From Lactobacillus sp. CBA3605 (lineage in GTDB: Bacteria > Bacillota > Bacilli > Lactobacillales > Lactobacillaceae): a stretch of 64,000 nucleotides of DNA. The translations under genes and the position numbers were made by a program. The notes beneath the pieces are model-generated. The model did not search any database. It was not told the DNA's origin and saw nothing but the letters and a program-made list of their open reading frames with translations. Numbering within the stretch: position 1 is the stretch's first letter; each line of letters begins with the position of its first letter. The stretch covers positions 1 to 64,000 of the forward strand of contig NZ_CP027190.1 of the NCBI RefSeq assembly GCF_002970915.1, read 5' to 3'. Shown here in pieces: positions 1-8,785 of this stretch.

Positions 1-1
1 A

Positions 2-106
2 ACGATTAACGGACAACCCAGCATTTCAGAGCAAGATACTCAAGGTTATACGACGTATCAGCTCAGCTTTTCCGTAATTGTTAATACTTTTGCAGACGCT
101 AGTTAG
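2..106 (+). CDS. Phage head-tail or tail component, C-terminal 34 residues (partial)
   Basis: Frame 2 is open from the window edge to a TAG at 104-106 and encodes a polar tail ending FADAS. Its place directly before the major tail protein fits a tail terminator or tail-completion protein (Gp17/HK97 gp10 neighbourhood). The fragment is too short to name the family; the assignment is by position only. Confidence 0.6.
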   Translation, partial: TINGQPSISEQDTQGYTTYQLSFSVIVNTFADAS

Positions 107-117
107 CGTCTTTTTTA
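95..117 (+). terminator. Hairpin terminator overlapping the stop of the first gene
   Basis: GACGCT / AGCGTC six-pair stem with AGTT loop followed by TTTTTTA. The stop codon TAG lies inside the hairpin. It may reduce read-through into, or set a separate level for, the very highly expressed major tail protein gene. Confidence 0.7.
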
Positions 118-142
118 TATACAGGAAGGAAGTAGTTATTAA

Positions 143-658
143 ATGGCAAAATTTAAAATGAACTATAAAAACATCTTTGAGATTGATACTGCTGGTAGTC
201 AGGATCCCAAGGATGTAACAAAAGCAACGTTTGCACCCTTGGCAGCGGGAATTTCGGGTGTTACGCCAGCAGCAAATGAAACGGATGACAACACTGCCTA
301 TTATGACGGTTCTGGTTTCACCGATACTGATGTAACTGGGAAGCGGATCACATTAGCGTTCAGTGGTCATCGAGTTGTTGGAGATAAGGCGCAAGACTAC
401 ATTGCAAGCAAGTTCCTTGCTATTGGACCTAATCTAAAGACTCTTGCTCGTTGGACCGATGCTGATGGCAATAAGATTATCTCACTGGTTACTATGACGG
501 CAATCGTTCCAATGGGTGGTAATGCTAACGCTAAGCAAACGTTTAGCTTCACACTATCATTCAATGGCAAGCCAATCATGACTGATAATGCCGGTAAGAC
601 GGTTGAATTTGATGAAGATGAAACGACTAGTGCGGACGGTGCGATTACCCAAGGCTAG
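143..658 (+). CDS. Phage major tail (tube) protein
   Basis: 171 residues. Likely forms the hexameric rings of the non-contractile tail tube. Support is positional and compositional: it lies just before the chaperone pair and tape measure gene, has the usual size for lactobacillus siphovirus tail tube proteins, is acidic and soluble with beta-rich alternating segments, and lacks signal or membrane segments. The gene is flanked by a terminator on the left and a 50-base gap on the right, fitting a separately tuned, abundant product. The start ATG follows an AGGAAGGAAG purine tract. Family assignment is by context and resemblance; no diagnostic catalytic motif exists. Confidence 0.8.
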   Translation: MAKFKMNYKNIFEIDTAGSQDPKDVTKATFAPLAAGISGVTPAANETDDNTAYYDGSGFTDTDVTGKRITLAFSGHRVVGDKAQDYIASKFLAIGPNLKTLARWTDADGNKIISLVTMTAIVPMGGNANAKQTFSFTLSFNGKPIMTDNAGKTVEFDEDETTSADGAITQG

Positions 659-709
659 TAAACGAGGGCTTGGCCCTCATACATACAAATAATAGGAGGA
701 ATTACAATT

Positions 710-1141
710 ATGACAATTAATTTAGCAGGCGGTCCCAAGGAATATGCAGAGTTTAGAATCGGTGATCGTAAGGCAGAATTATACTTTAATGATGAGCTCA
801 ATTTGAAAATTGCAAACACGCGTTTAAGTGTGGGGAAACGATTAGACGAGTTGGATGATCAAAAGAAAATGAAGGCTTTGGACAAAAAGTCAGTTAGTGA
901 CCAGCGTGATTACCTGGATGGTTTGTATAAAGGATTGCGTGAGGAGTTAACGGGGTTCTTTGATGAACAATTTGGTGAAGGAGCTGGAGCAGAGCTATAT
1001 AAGTTAACTAATAAGAGCACAGAGCGGATGTCCGCGGCATTTTTCATGGTTGTTAAAGAATACGATGAGTTACGCGCGGCCCGAGATAGATATATTAGCG
1101 ATTTGTATAAACCAAAATCACGTAAAACAAAAAAGAAGTGA
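710..1141 (+). CDS. Phage tail assembly chaperone (gpG-like)
   Basis: 143 residues, charged and helical with a Lys/Arg-rich C-terminus. In siphoviruses the gene before the tape measure encodes a chaperone that coats the tape measure protein and recruits tail tube protein; this gene fits by size and place. AGGAGG lies ahead of the ATG. Its final codons contain an A-AAA-AAG slippery heptamer, as expected for a G/GT frameshift pair, but the minus-one frame stops almost at once (see separate entry). The exact family (DUF6673-like is my guess) is not certain. Confidence 0.65.
   Translation: MTINLAGGPKEYAEFRIGDRKAELYFNDELNLKIANTRLSVGKRLDELDDQKKMKALDKKSVSDQRDYLDGLYKGLREELTGFFDEQFGEGAGAELYKLTNKSTERMSAAFFMVVKEYDELRAARDRYISDLYKPKSRKTKKK
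1129..1135 (+). other. A-AAA-AAG slippery heptamer near end of tail chaperone gene
   Basis: The heptamer is in the zero frame register required for simultaneous minus-one slippage (A AAA AAG). After slippage the ribosome would read Glu-Val-Met and then meet TAA at 1144-1146, directly before the ATG of the next gene, which is in that same frame. A fusion product is therefore not made from this sequence by a single slip. Confidence 0.5.
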
Positions 1142-1146
1142 TGTAA

Positions 1147-1764
1147 ATGCTTAGTTTAACCAAGCCACTTGATGACACAATCACAGTTGGTGACACTGAA
1201 TGGACTATTGATTTTAGTTTTGACAATGTACTGAAATGGTATGCCATGCTTAACGATGATTCAATTAGCGATAGTCAAAAGATTTATCTGGCATTCGACT
1301 TGTTTGCTAATGAAGAGGCTACACCAGATCAGATGGTTGCTGTGGTGTCAGAGGTGTCTAAGTACGTGCAACAAACAGTTTATGGTAATCAGGACGATGA
1401 GGATAGCGTTGATTTAAATGGTGATCCTATGCCACAAGAGCAATTTTTTAGCTATGAAAAGGATGCGGATGCAATTTATTCGTCATTCATGGTTGATTAT
1501 CATATTGACTTAATTGATGAACAAGGCCACTTGCGGTGGGAAAAATTTAAAGCATTGCTTGATGGGCTGAGTGATCAAACGTTATTCAGGCGTATTGTGG
1601 CTATTCGACAGAAACCACAGACTGGACTGGAGGGTGAAGAGCTGGCTAGTTTACTTGAAGCCCAAAATTATTACCGATTAGATGACGAAGATACACAATC
1701 AAATTTAGACAGCCGAATAGGACAAGTATTCAATATGTTAGTAGAGACAGCAAAGGAGGATTGA
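1147..1764 (+). CDS. Bacteriophage Gp15-family tail assembly protein
   Basis: 205 acidic residues resembling the Gp15 family of Listeria and lactobacillus phages, which sits between the small chaperone and the tape measure gene and is taken to be the second (T-like) tail chaperone. A conserved aromatic patch (FDNVLKWYAML) occurs near residue 30. The ATG follows the upstream stop by five bases, with TAA immediately before it and only a weak purine tract, so translation probably depends on termination-reinitiation from the upstream chaperone gene. It ends four bases before the tape measure gene. Confidence 0.78.
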   Translation: MLSLTKPLDDTITVGDTEWTIDFSFDNVLKWYAMLNDDSISDSQKIYLAFDLFANEEATPDQMVAVVSEVSKYVQQTVYGNQDDEDSVDLNGDPMPQEQFFSYEKDADAIYSSFMVDYHIDLIDEQGHLRWEKFKALLDGLSDQTLFRRIVAIRQKPQTGLEGEELASLLEAQNYYRLDDEDTQSNLDSRIGQVFNMLVETAKED

Positions 1765-1768
1765 TCTA

Positions 1769-4700
1769 ATGGCGGACGGAACAGTAACAATTGATGTGTT
1801 AATGGGCACTAAATCGTTTATGAGTGATCGTGAACGGGTTGAAAGCTTATTAACAACGCTGGGAGCTAATGCCGGTGATCAAATGGATCAATCCTTTGCT
1901 ACTAACTCTAGCAAGGTTAAAGCCGAAGCTGAACAGACTCACAGTAAGGTCAAAGCTGAATTTAATAGCCCTATCGAAGCTAAATTAGTCGCTAAAGCGG
2001 AAAAAGCTGGTATTACTAACTTCAAGTCGTTGTTAAATCACATTCCTAAGGAAAAACGAACCGAACTAATGGCTAAGGTTGAACGTGGTGAGGCCATCAA
2101 CTGGGAAGAAACCATGCGGCAAATGCCGCGCTCTATTGTCACTAAGATGCGAATCGATAAGAATCAAGCGTCAGAGGGGTTAAGTAGTCTAAAAAAGCAA
2201 ACTGAGAGCACTAGCAAAGGCTTCTCTCATCTAAAAGAGATCATCGCTGGTACATTCTTGGGTGGTGCGGTTCAAACGGGCGTTCAAATGTTAGTCACAG
2301 GTTTAAAGGATGCTGCCAAGGCTGGTATGGAATACAACAAAGAACAAGATACTATGAAGACGGTTTGGACGGCATTGACAACTGAAGCACCAAAAGATGG
2401 AACAACTTTAGTTGATTATATTAATTCGTTGTCGCAGCACTCTATTTATGCAGCAGATACGATCAATGCAATGGCACAAAGTTTTTATCATGTTCATTCT
2501 AATGTTGATGAAACTAAGCGTTGGACCGATTCGTTTGTAGCTTTAGGTTCTACACTTCACATGAGTAATGATGCAATGGCTGAATCCGGTGAGCAATTCG
2601 CAAAAATTGTTGCCGGGGGTAAAGCAAGCGCTGAAGATATGTCGGTTATGATTAATCGTTTCCCAATGTTTGGTGAAGCTTTGCAAGAAGCCACTGGTAA
2701 ATCGATGAAGCAGTTATATGCTATGTCAGCTTCTGGCAAGCTCACAGCGACTCAGTTTACTGAAGCACTAGATTATCTAGGCAAGAAGTATAAAGGTGGC
2801 ACAGCGGAAGCCATGACATCATTTCAAGGGATGTCAATGTACATTAAATCCCGTTGGTCAGTTTTAACCGGTAATATTATGGCTTCATCATTCCAGATGT
2901 CTAAAGGTGTTGCTAAGGACATGAAGAACTTGCTGTCTGATGACATGATGAAGAAATATGCTGATTTAGCGTCTGGCGCAATTTCAACGGTAATGCAATG
3001 GTTGGTAAAGCTTATCAAGTATGTTGATGGTCACAAAAATACAATAGTTGATATTATAGGTAATCTCGGCACTATTTTGGGGATTGTCGGTAAAACCGTA
3101 TGGAAGACGTTCAGTAATATTATTTATGATATTGCAAAAATGTTTGGACTGGTCAATGACAATGCTAAGAAGTCTAAGGACCCGCTAGATCGTTTGGATG
3201 ATGCGTTAAAAGGATTATCTAAAAATCAGGAGTTAATTGAAAACTTAACAAAAGCCTTTATTGCTATGTTTGTAATTAAGAAAGGCATGGAGTTTATTAG
3301 CATGCTGGCGACGTTGAGAAGCGCACTGGTCCAAACTGCTGCAGTATCGAAAATGGTTGATTTGATGGGAGGCAGTGGCGGTGTAAGTCTTGGAAAGACA
3401 GCTACTCAAACTGCCGAACAAACGGTAACTAAAGAAGTCGGTGAAACAGCGGCAACTACAGGTGGTAGTAAAGCATTAGGTAAGCTATTTGCCAAGGGTG
3501 GTGCAACTACTACCGCTGAACTTGAAGCTGCTAGTGGCGTTGGTGGGTCTAAGCTTTTATCCGGTGTGTCTGGCTTAGCTAAAGCAACGCCATATTTAGG
3601 ATTACTTGCATCGGTACCAGAGCTATTTGGAACGACCAAGAAAACCTTTGGCAAGCATTTCGGTGGTTTTGCTGGATCAGCCGGTGGTGCAGCAGCAGGC
3701 GCAGCGGCCGGATCGGTTGTTGGACCAGTTGGAACAATTGTTGGTGGTGCTGTCGGTGGAATAGCTGGTAGTAAGTTGGGTCAATCAATTGGTGATGATA
3801 TTCAAAAAGGTGTCACTAAGAATTTCCCTAAATTAACCGCGAAGATGTCCGACTTAGCACATGACATGTCAGATAAGTTTAGTGGCAGTTTTAAACCATC
3901 GTTGAATGATAAACAATTTTCTAAAACGTATGCGTCATTGTCGGGAAAATTGAATAAGCAGGCCACTTTGAAGATTAAGACTGATACATCTAGTATTAAA
4001 AAGGCTAGAAGCGAGACGGATTCTACTTATGACAAAATGAGGAAGTCCGTTGATAAGTATTATGGTCATAAACGGCAAGCGTCTATCAAGGACTACGCTA
4101 CTCTGGTTCAGAACGGGACAATGACTGAAAAAGAAGCTAACAAGTCGTTAAACAAGGCTAAGGAAAACTACACTAAACAATCTGAATCTCAAAAGAAATC
4201 AATTGCTAAAATGAAAGGCGATTCGGATAGCTACTATAAAACATTAGGCACGTTAGAATCGAAGAAGAACAAAGCCTTGGACGCTGCTCGTAAAGCTGAC
4301 GGCAAGAACCATGATAAGTATTTGAAAGATAAGAAAAAGATTGAAGATCAGTATGAATCTAAAACGTCAACGGCACGTAAACAATACTTATCTAAGTTAA
4401 GTAAGGATGAAGCTAAGTCTAACGATGCTGTTACTAAAGCTACTAAAATTTCATCGGGTAAGCAGTTAGATATCTTGGAGAATTTGAAGGATCATAAAGG
4501 TAAACTTTCTAAGCAGCAAATGACTGAAACTATCAAGAGCTCTCTTAAAGAGCGAGATGAGACGATTAAGAATGCTGGCAAGACGCGTGACAAGTCCGTT
4601 GACTCCGCAAATAAGAAGTATAAAGAAACAGTTGCGGCGGCCGACAAGGAGCGCTATGAGAACGGCACTATGAGTCGTAAACAATACGATGAAGTGGTTG

Positions 4701-6559
4701 AGAAAGCAAGAAAACAGCGGGACGATTCAATAGATGCTGCGGACACTCAAAAGAAACACACTATCAAAAAAGCCGAAGATACTCATGAAAAGGTTGTTGA
4801 TGAAGCAACTAAACAAGCGGGCGAACATAAAGGCGCGGTTGATTCTGAAACTGGTGAAGTTATTAATAGTTGGGGCGAGTTTATTGCTGACATGCGTCTT
4901 ACATGGAATGGCATGATTGGTGGTATCAATGGTGTCTTACATGCCTTGAATAAAGGTTGGGGTAATATTCCAACTTGGAAGGAATCAGGTAGTAAGCATG
5001 CCGCTGGTCTTAACGGTTCTATGGGTGAGCATACCGCCCTTGTCGGTGAAGAAGGTTTTGAATATATGGGAACGTCGAATGGATCAATTATGCCAATCGG
5101 TGCTAACGGTCCAGAAATTCGGAACATTCCCGCTGGCGCTTCAATTTTGCCACATGGTATGTCGGTTGAATTTGCTCAAATGGCTAAAGGATTGCCTGGT
5201 TATAAAGTTGGACTTCCTGGTTGGTTAACCAGCACATTTAGCACTTTGAAGAAGGGTACTGAAGGTGCCGCTGACCTTGTAATTAAGGGTGCTAGTGGTG
5301 TAGTCAATAAAATAGCTGATGCAACAGGTATTAATAAACTTGCGAAGATGTTTACTGATAACACTACGGCTTACGGTGCGATTGCCAGCGGCGCCAAAGA
5401 CGCCCTGATTGATAATGCAGTTAAGTATGTGCAAGGTTTCTTTGATCAATTTTCAAGCACCTCAGACGATGGTTCTGGTTCATTAGTACCACATTTCGGT
5501 TCACCGTTTAAAGAGTCATCTGGCTATGGTCCACGTTCAGGTGGATTCCACAAAGGTATCGATTTTGCAGCACCACTGGGAACACCTATCCCAGCTCAAT
5601 ATGGTGGGACAGTTGTTCAAGCTGGTCCAGCCAGTGGGTTTGGTAACTGGGTTGTTATCAAGTCTCCTGGAGCATCAGTAGATACTATTTACGGACATAT
5701 GAAGCGGATGAAAGTTAAGACTGGTCAGCATGTTAAGGCTGGACAAGTCATTGCATGGGTTGGTAGTGAAGGTCAGTCAAGCGGTCCACATGTGCACTAC
5801 GAGCTGCGTGCTGGATTGGGTGGCAAGAGTTATAACCCCATGAGTTACGGTGCGAGCAAAGGTACTAAGCCTAGTGGCGGACATATGAATTGGTTAAAGC
5901 AGGCCGGCTTTAAACCAGCAGAGTATGTAGCTGCTAATAAAGTCATTATGCAAGAATCGGGATGGAATCCGCATGCTACAAATGGCAGTTCAGGAGCTTA
6001 TGGATTGCCACAATCATTGCCAGCAAATAAAATGGCAAGCGCCGGGAGTGACTGGCGGTCTAACCCAATCACTCAATTGAAGTGGATGAAATCATATGTC
6101 GATAGCCGCTACGGTGGCATGAATCAAGCACTGGCATATCGTAACCGTGTAGGCTGGTATGGTAACGGTGGTTGGGGCGATTCTGGCAAACTAAATATCT
6201 TTAACGAGATTCCTGGCGAACCAGAAGTGGCAGTTAACCCAGCTAGAGATAGTGCTGATGGCTTAATTGTTGAGGCTGCACGTGCTCGTGCTAATAAGGC
6301 ACCTAATGGATTAGTTGCTAAGGCAATGCGGGTAGTTGGAGCTGCAAGGGCAGGCATTCAACGTACGGCGCCAAGCTTTGCTTCGCATGGCGTGGCACAG
6401 GCAGAAGGGCAAGTTGCCGGCAGTCAAGCAATCGGTGGTGACGTGACGATCACTGTGCCATTAGATAGCGGCGTATTGACGCAGGCGGTATATCCTAAAG
6501 CAAAACTTATGCAACAGCGTGATATTACGATTCAAGCGAAGAAAGGAGGTTTGCATTAG
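1769..6559 (+). CDS. Tape measure protein with M23 endopeptidase and SLT-like domains
   Basis: 1596 residues; sets tail length and helps DNA entry. N-terminal tape-measure domain at about residues 190-385, a hydrophobic segment near 490-510, a Gly/Ala-rich hydrophobic stretch around 620-670, then a long Lys/Asp-rich coiled coil at about 740-1060. At 1240-1355 is an M23 zinc endopeptidase domain with HKGID (H1261, D1265) and HVH (H1341, H1343) metal motifs. At about 1375-1460 is a lytic transglycosylase-like domain with QESGW (candidate catalytic E1396) and a GAYGLPQ motif. Such double wall hydrolases on the tape measure open peptidoglycan during infection. The AGGAGG ribosome site overlaps the end of the preceding gene. 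Confidence 0.96.
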   Translation: MADGTVTIDVLMGTKSFMSDRERVESLLTTLGANAGDQMDQSFATNSSKVKAEAEQTHSKVKAEFNSPIEAKLVAKAEKAGITNFKSLLNHIPKEKRTELMAKVERGEAINWEETMRQMPRSIVTKMRIDKNQASEGLSSLKKQTESTSKGFSHLKEIIAGTFLGGAVQTGVQMLVTGLKDAAKAGMEYNKEQDTMKTVWTALTTEAPKDGTTLVDYINSLSQHSIYAADTINAMAQSFYHVHSNVDETKRWTDSFVALGSTLHMSNDAMAESGEQFAKIVAGGKASAEDMSVMINRFPMFGEALQEATGKSMKQLYAMSASGKLTATQFTEALDYLGKKYKGGTAEAMTSFQGMSMYIKSRWSVLTGNIMASSFQMSKGVAKDMKNLLSDDMMKKYADLASGAISTVMQWLVKLIKYVDGHKNTIVDIIGNLGTILGIVGKTVWKTFSNIIYDIAKMFGLVNDNAKKSKDPLDRLDDALKGLSKNQELIENLTKAFIAMFVIKKGMEFISMLATLRSALVQTAAVSKMVDLMGGSGGVSLGKTATQTAEQTVTKEVGETAATTGGSKALGKLFAKGGATTTAELEAASGVGGSKLLSGVSGLAKATPYLGLLASVPELFGTTKKTFGKHFGGFAGSAGGAAAGAAAGSVVGPVGTIVGGAVGGIAGSKLGQSIGDDIQKGVTKNFPKLTAKMSDLAHDMSDKFSGSFKPSLNDKQFSKTYASLSGKLNKQATLKIKTDTSSIKKARSETDSTYDKMRKSVDKYYGHKRQASIKDYATLVQNGTMTEKEANKSLNKAKENYTKQSESQKKSIAKMKGDSDSYYKTLGTLESKKNKALDAARKADGKNHDKYLKDKKKIEDQYESKTSTARKQYLSKLSKDEAKSNDAVTKATKISSGKQLDILENLKDHKGKLSKQQMTETIKSSLKERDETIKNAGKTRDKSVDSANKKYKETVAAADKERYENGTMSRKQYDEVVEKARKQRDDSIDAADTQKKHTIKKAEDTHEKVVDEATKQAGEHKGAVDSETGEVINSWGEFIADMRLTWNGMIGGINGVLHALNKGWGNIPTWKESGSKHAAGLNGSMGEHTALVGEEGFEYMGTSNGSIMPIGANGPEIRNIPAGASILPHGMSVEFAQMAKGLPGYKVGLPGWLTSTFSTLKKGTEGAADLVIKGASGVVNKIADATGINKLAKMFTDNTTAYGAIASGAKDALIDNAVKYVQGFFDQFSSTSDDGSGSLVPHFGSPFKESSGYGPRSGGFHKGIDFAAPLGTPIPAQYGGTVVQAGPASGFGNWVVIKSPGASVDTIYGHMKRMKVKTGQHVKAGQVIAWVGSEGQSSGPHVHYELRAGLGGKSYNPMSYGASKGTKPSGGHMNWLKQAGFKPAEYVAANKVIMQESGWNPHATNGSSGAYGLPQSLPANKMASAGSDWRSNPITQLKWMKSYVDSRYGGMNQALAYRNRVGWYGNGGWGDSGKLNIFNEIPGEPEVAVNPARDSADGLIVEAARARANKAPNGLVAKAMRVVGAARAGIQRTAPSFASHGVAQAEGQVAGSQAIGGDVTITVPLDSGVLTQAVYPKAKLMQQRDITIQAKKGGLH

Positions 6560-7368
6560 TGAGTTCAATTGTTATTCAAAAGATGGACGGTACGGTTTAT
6601 GATTTGGAAAAGCTAGGTATTCGTGTGATTAGTTTTGACCCGCCTGGGCCGAACTATCAACACACATTTACTCAGATGAACGAGTACAGTTCCGTGTTAA
6701 CTGATACTCAGATGCAGCAAACAACAATCCCGTTAGTATTCAAAGTGAATGCGGCAGACAACTACGACTACGAGCTAAAGCGAATGCGTGTGCTCAAGGT
6801 ATTTGCAGGTTATGAGCCGTTTTATATCATCAACCGACGTATTGCTTATTTACGCTGGAAGGTTGTGTCAGAGAGCTACACGTATGCTAGGCAGAGCAAT
6901 TATTGGGGCACTCAAGCGATTACGGTCAATCTGACGTGTATTGATGGTGCGGCCGAAACCGTGCTAACGAGCCTTGATAAAGGATTCCTAAATGGGTTCG
7001 GTATGAGTGCCAGTTTAACGTCAGTGCCAAAGTATGAGTTCACTAATCAAGCCAACTTCACGATTTGGAATGGCAGCACAATACCGTTGCGAGCCGAGGA
7101 GCACCCAGTATTGATTACACTAGATTGTGCTGCCAGTAAGGCGGTGACAATCAGTAACCAGACGATCAGCCAAAGTCTAACGGTCACCATGCCACTGACT
7201 AAGGGTAAACCATTGCAAATTTACGGCTTGAAGATGGTTGTTGGTGGCGCGTCGGTTTTTAGCAAATCAAATCACGGTTATCTGGACTTTGCACCGGGCG
7301 ATAACAAATTAACTATTAGTGGGACTAGCGATTTTACGATTAGTTTTAAAACACATTTCTATTACTAG
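6559..7368 (+). CDS. Distal tail protein (Dit, siphovirus tail component)
   Basis: 269 residues; the hub joining tail tube to baseplate. N-terminal beta-rich segment with the family-typical early VISFDPPGP turn and a later strand run ending in KTHFYY. Position immediately after the tape measure gene and before the Tal-like gene is the standard one for Dit. GTG start overlaps the tape measure stop by one base, with GAAAGGAGGT seven bases upstream, so the start is well supported. Confidence 0.9.
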   Translation: MSSIVIQKMDGTVYDLEKLGIRVISFDPPGPNYQHTFTQMNEYSSVLTDTQMQQTTIPLVFKVNAADNYDYELKRMRVLKVFAGYEPFYIINRRIAYLRWKVVSESYTYARQSNYWGTQAITVNLTCIDGAAETVLTSLDKGFLNGFGMSASLTSVPKYEFTNQANFTIWNGSTIPLRAEEHPVLITLDCAASKAVTISNQTISQSLTVTMPLTKGKPLQIYGLKMVVGGASVFSKSNHGYLDFAPGDNKLTISGTSDFTISFKTHFYY

Positions 7369-7380
7369 GAGGCTTTTGAC

Positions 7381-8499
7381 ATGCTCATTATAACGGACTA
7401 CACAGGCGCATCAGAGGCGCTCAAAGTAACTGACCTGCAATTAACCTTGCAACTCGGTCAAGTCGCTCAGCTGGACTTCACGACATGGAATGAAGACAAC
7501 AATATGACTGGTTATGCAATGTTGTCACCGCGGGCTTTAATTCAGGAACCTGATACAGGTATGCTGTTCCAGGTATCTGAGAACGATGGTAGCACGGCCG
7601 GCAAGTACTATAGCCGTTCGGTAACATGTCTAAGCATCATTCAAGACTTTAACGACAGTTATATTCGTAGCACGATTAAGGGCAAACAGACGCTCAAAGC
7701 CTGCATGGACTTGGTCACCAATGGCACCAAGTTCACGTACACGATCCATGATACAATCAGTGATCATGATTTTGGTGATGAAGAATTCGGTAATGGTCAC
7801 GGCTTAGACTTGTTCTTGAACACATTGGTGTCTGACTTCGGTTTTGAGTGGTCCAACGACAACTATCGCATCGACATCTACAAGACGGTTGGTAAGCAGG
7901 ACGCATTTGTCTTCGTGGACGGCGATGATGTCAACTCGGTTGCTGAGACTAACGATTACACGACAATTACTACTAAGATTCACGGTGAAGGTAAACACGA
8001 CGATAATGATAAGCCAAGTTGCAGTTATGACTATGTAAGTCCGAACGCCAAGCTTTACGGCGAGATTGCAGCCGATGACTACCAGTCAGATAGTATCACG
8101 AGCGAAGATGAGTTGAAGAAGGTGTTGCCGGGACAGTTACAAGATTATCCTAAGGTGCAGTACACGGCTAACTTGAACACATTTCAGAAAGCTTCGCCGA
8201 TTGGAGCAACTAACGATGCTTCTATTGGCAACTATGGCCATTTGCGAACTAGAAATGGCATTGACGTGAAGACACGGATTGTAGCTAAAACACTGTACTT
8301 GCAGAGCACGCACACTATCTCAACTGTGACGTTTGGCAACCTTAAAGCCGACCCGGCAATGATAACGGCACGCTTGCAGGCTAACCGTAGTCGAGATACT
8401 CAAGTTATTAAGCAGATCAAAGATGAGGGTAACAAACTGGTTGCTGGGGCTGCCATGAGCATTACGGTGTTAGATAAAGTGGGTGAAGTTGATGACTGA
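7381..8499 (+). CDS. Tail-associated protein (Tal / prophage tail endopeptidase family)
   Basis: 372 residues. Corresponds to the gp27-like hub fold of Tal proteins that close the tail tip beneath Dit; members annotated as prophage endopeptidase tail. No hydrolase motif is visible and the protein lacks the long C-terminal extension of many Tal proteins, so here it is probably structural, with wall hydrolysis supplied by the tape measure protein. AGGAGG ends ten bases before the ATG. Its end overlaps the next gene by eight bases. Confidence 0.85.
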   Translation: MLIITDYTGASEALKVTDLQLTLQLGQVAQLDFTTWNEDNNMTGYAMLSPRALIQEPDTGMLFQVSENDGSTAGKYYSRSVTCLSIIQDFNDSYIRSTIKGKQTLKACMDLVTNGTKFTYTIHDTISDHDFGDEEFGNGHGLDLFLNTLVSDFGFEWSNDNYRIDIYKTVGKQDAFVFVDGDDVNSVAETNDYTTITTKIHGEGKHDDNDKPSCSYDYVSPNAKLYGEIAADDYQSDSITSEDELKKVLPGQLQDYPKVQYTANLNTFQKASPIGATNDASIGNYGHLRTRNGIDVKTRIVAKTLYLQSTHTISTVTFGNLKADPAMITARLQANRSRDTQVIKQIKDEGNKLVAGAAMSITVLDKVGEVDD

Positions 8500-8785
8500 G
8501 ATTCGACCTATTGCTGATAATGGTAAAGTAATGTTTTATCCGGCAACTCACTATCAAGCAGTTAAAGACCTTGATGTGGGTGTTACTAGAGTATTTATGG
8601 ACAATCCAACTGAATTTTTTAATTTGCTGAAACCTAACATCAAAACGTGGCACAATGGGGAAATTACCAACTTAATCAAATTGCAGTCTCCTAATGGGAC
8701 TGCTTTTTTAGTTTCAATCAGTGATGATGGAAAACTAATAATTACGAAGGAAGGGAATAGCGATGGCAATACAACTAGTAACTGA
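8492..8785 (+). CDS. Small phage baseplate-region protein of unknown function
   Basis: 97 residues from the ATG at 8492; a GTG at 8483 in the same frame is an alternative. The ATG is preferred because it overlaps the upstream stop (ATGACTGA). No domain recognised; the sequence alternates short strands and is soluble. Tightly overlapped on both sides by Tal and the fibre gene, so it is probably co-assembled in the baseplate; this is inference from context. Confidence 0.7.
   Translation: MTEIRPIADNGKVMFYPATHYQAVKDLDVGVTRVFMDNPTEFFNLLKPNIKTWHNGEITNLIKLQSPNGTAFLVSISDDGKLIITKEGNSDGNTTSN

Noticed and set aside
1129..1764. A single fused chaperone made by minus-one frameshift
   Set aside because: The minus-one frame hits TAA at 1144-1146 before the Gp15 ATG; two separate genes are annotated instead.
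4734..5228. Several 60-115 codon frames on both strands within the tape measure gene
   Set aside because: They lack ribosome sites and overlap the coding strand of a clearly intact long gene.
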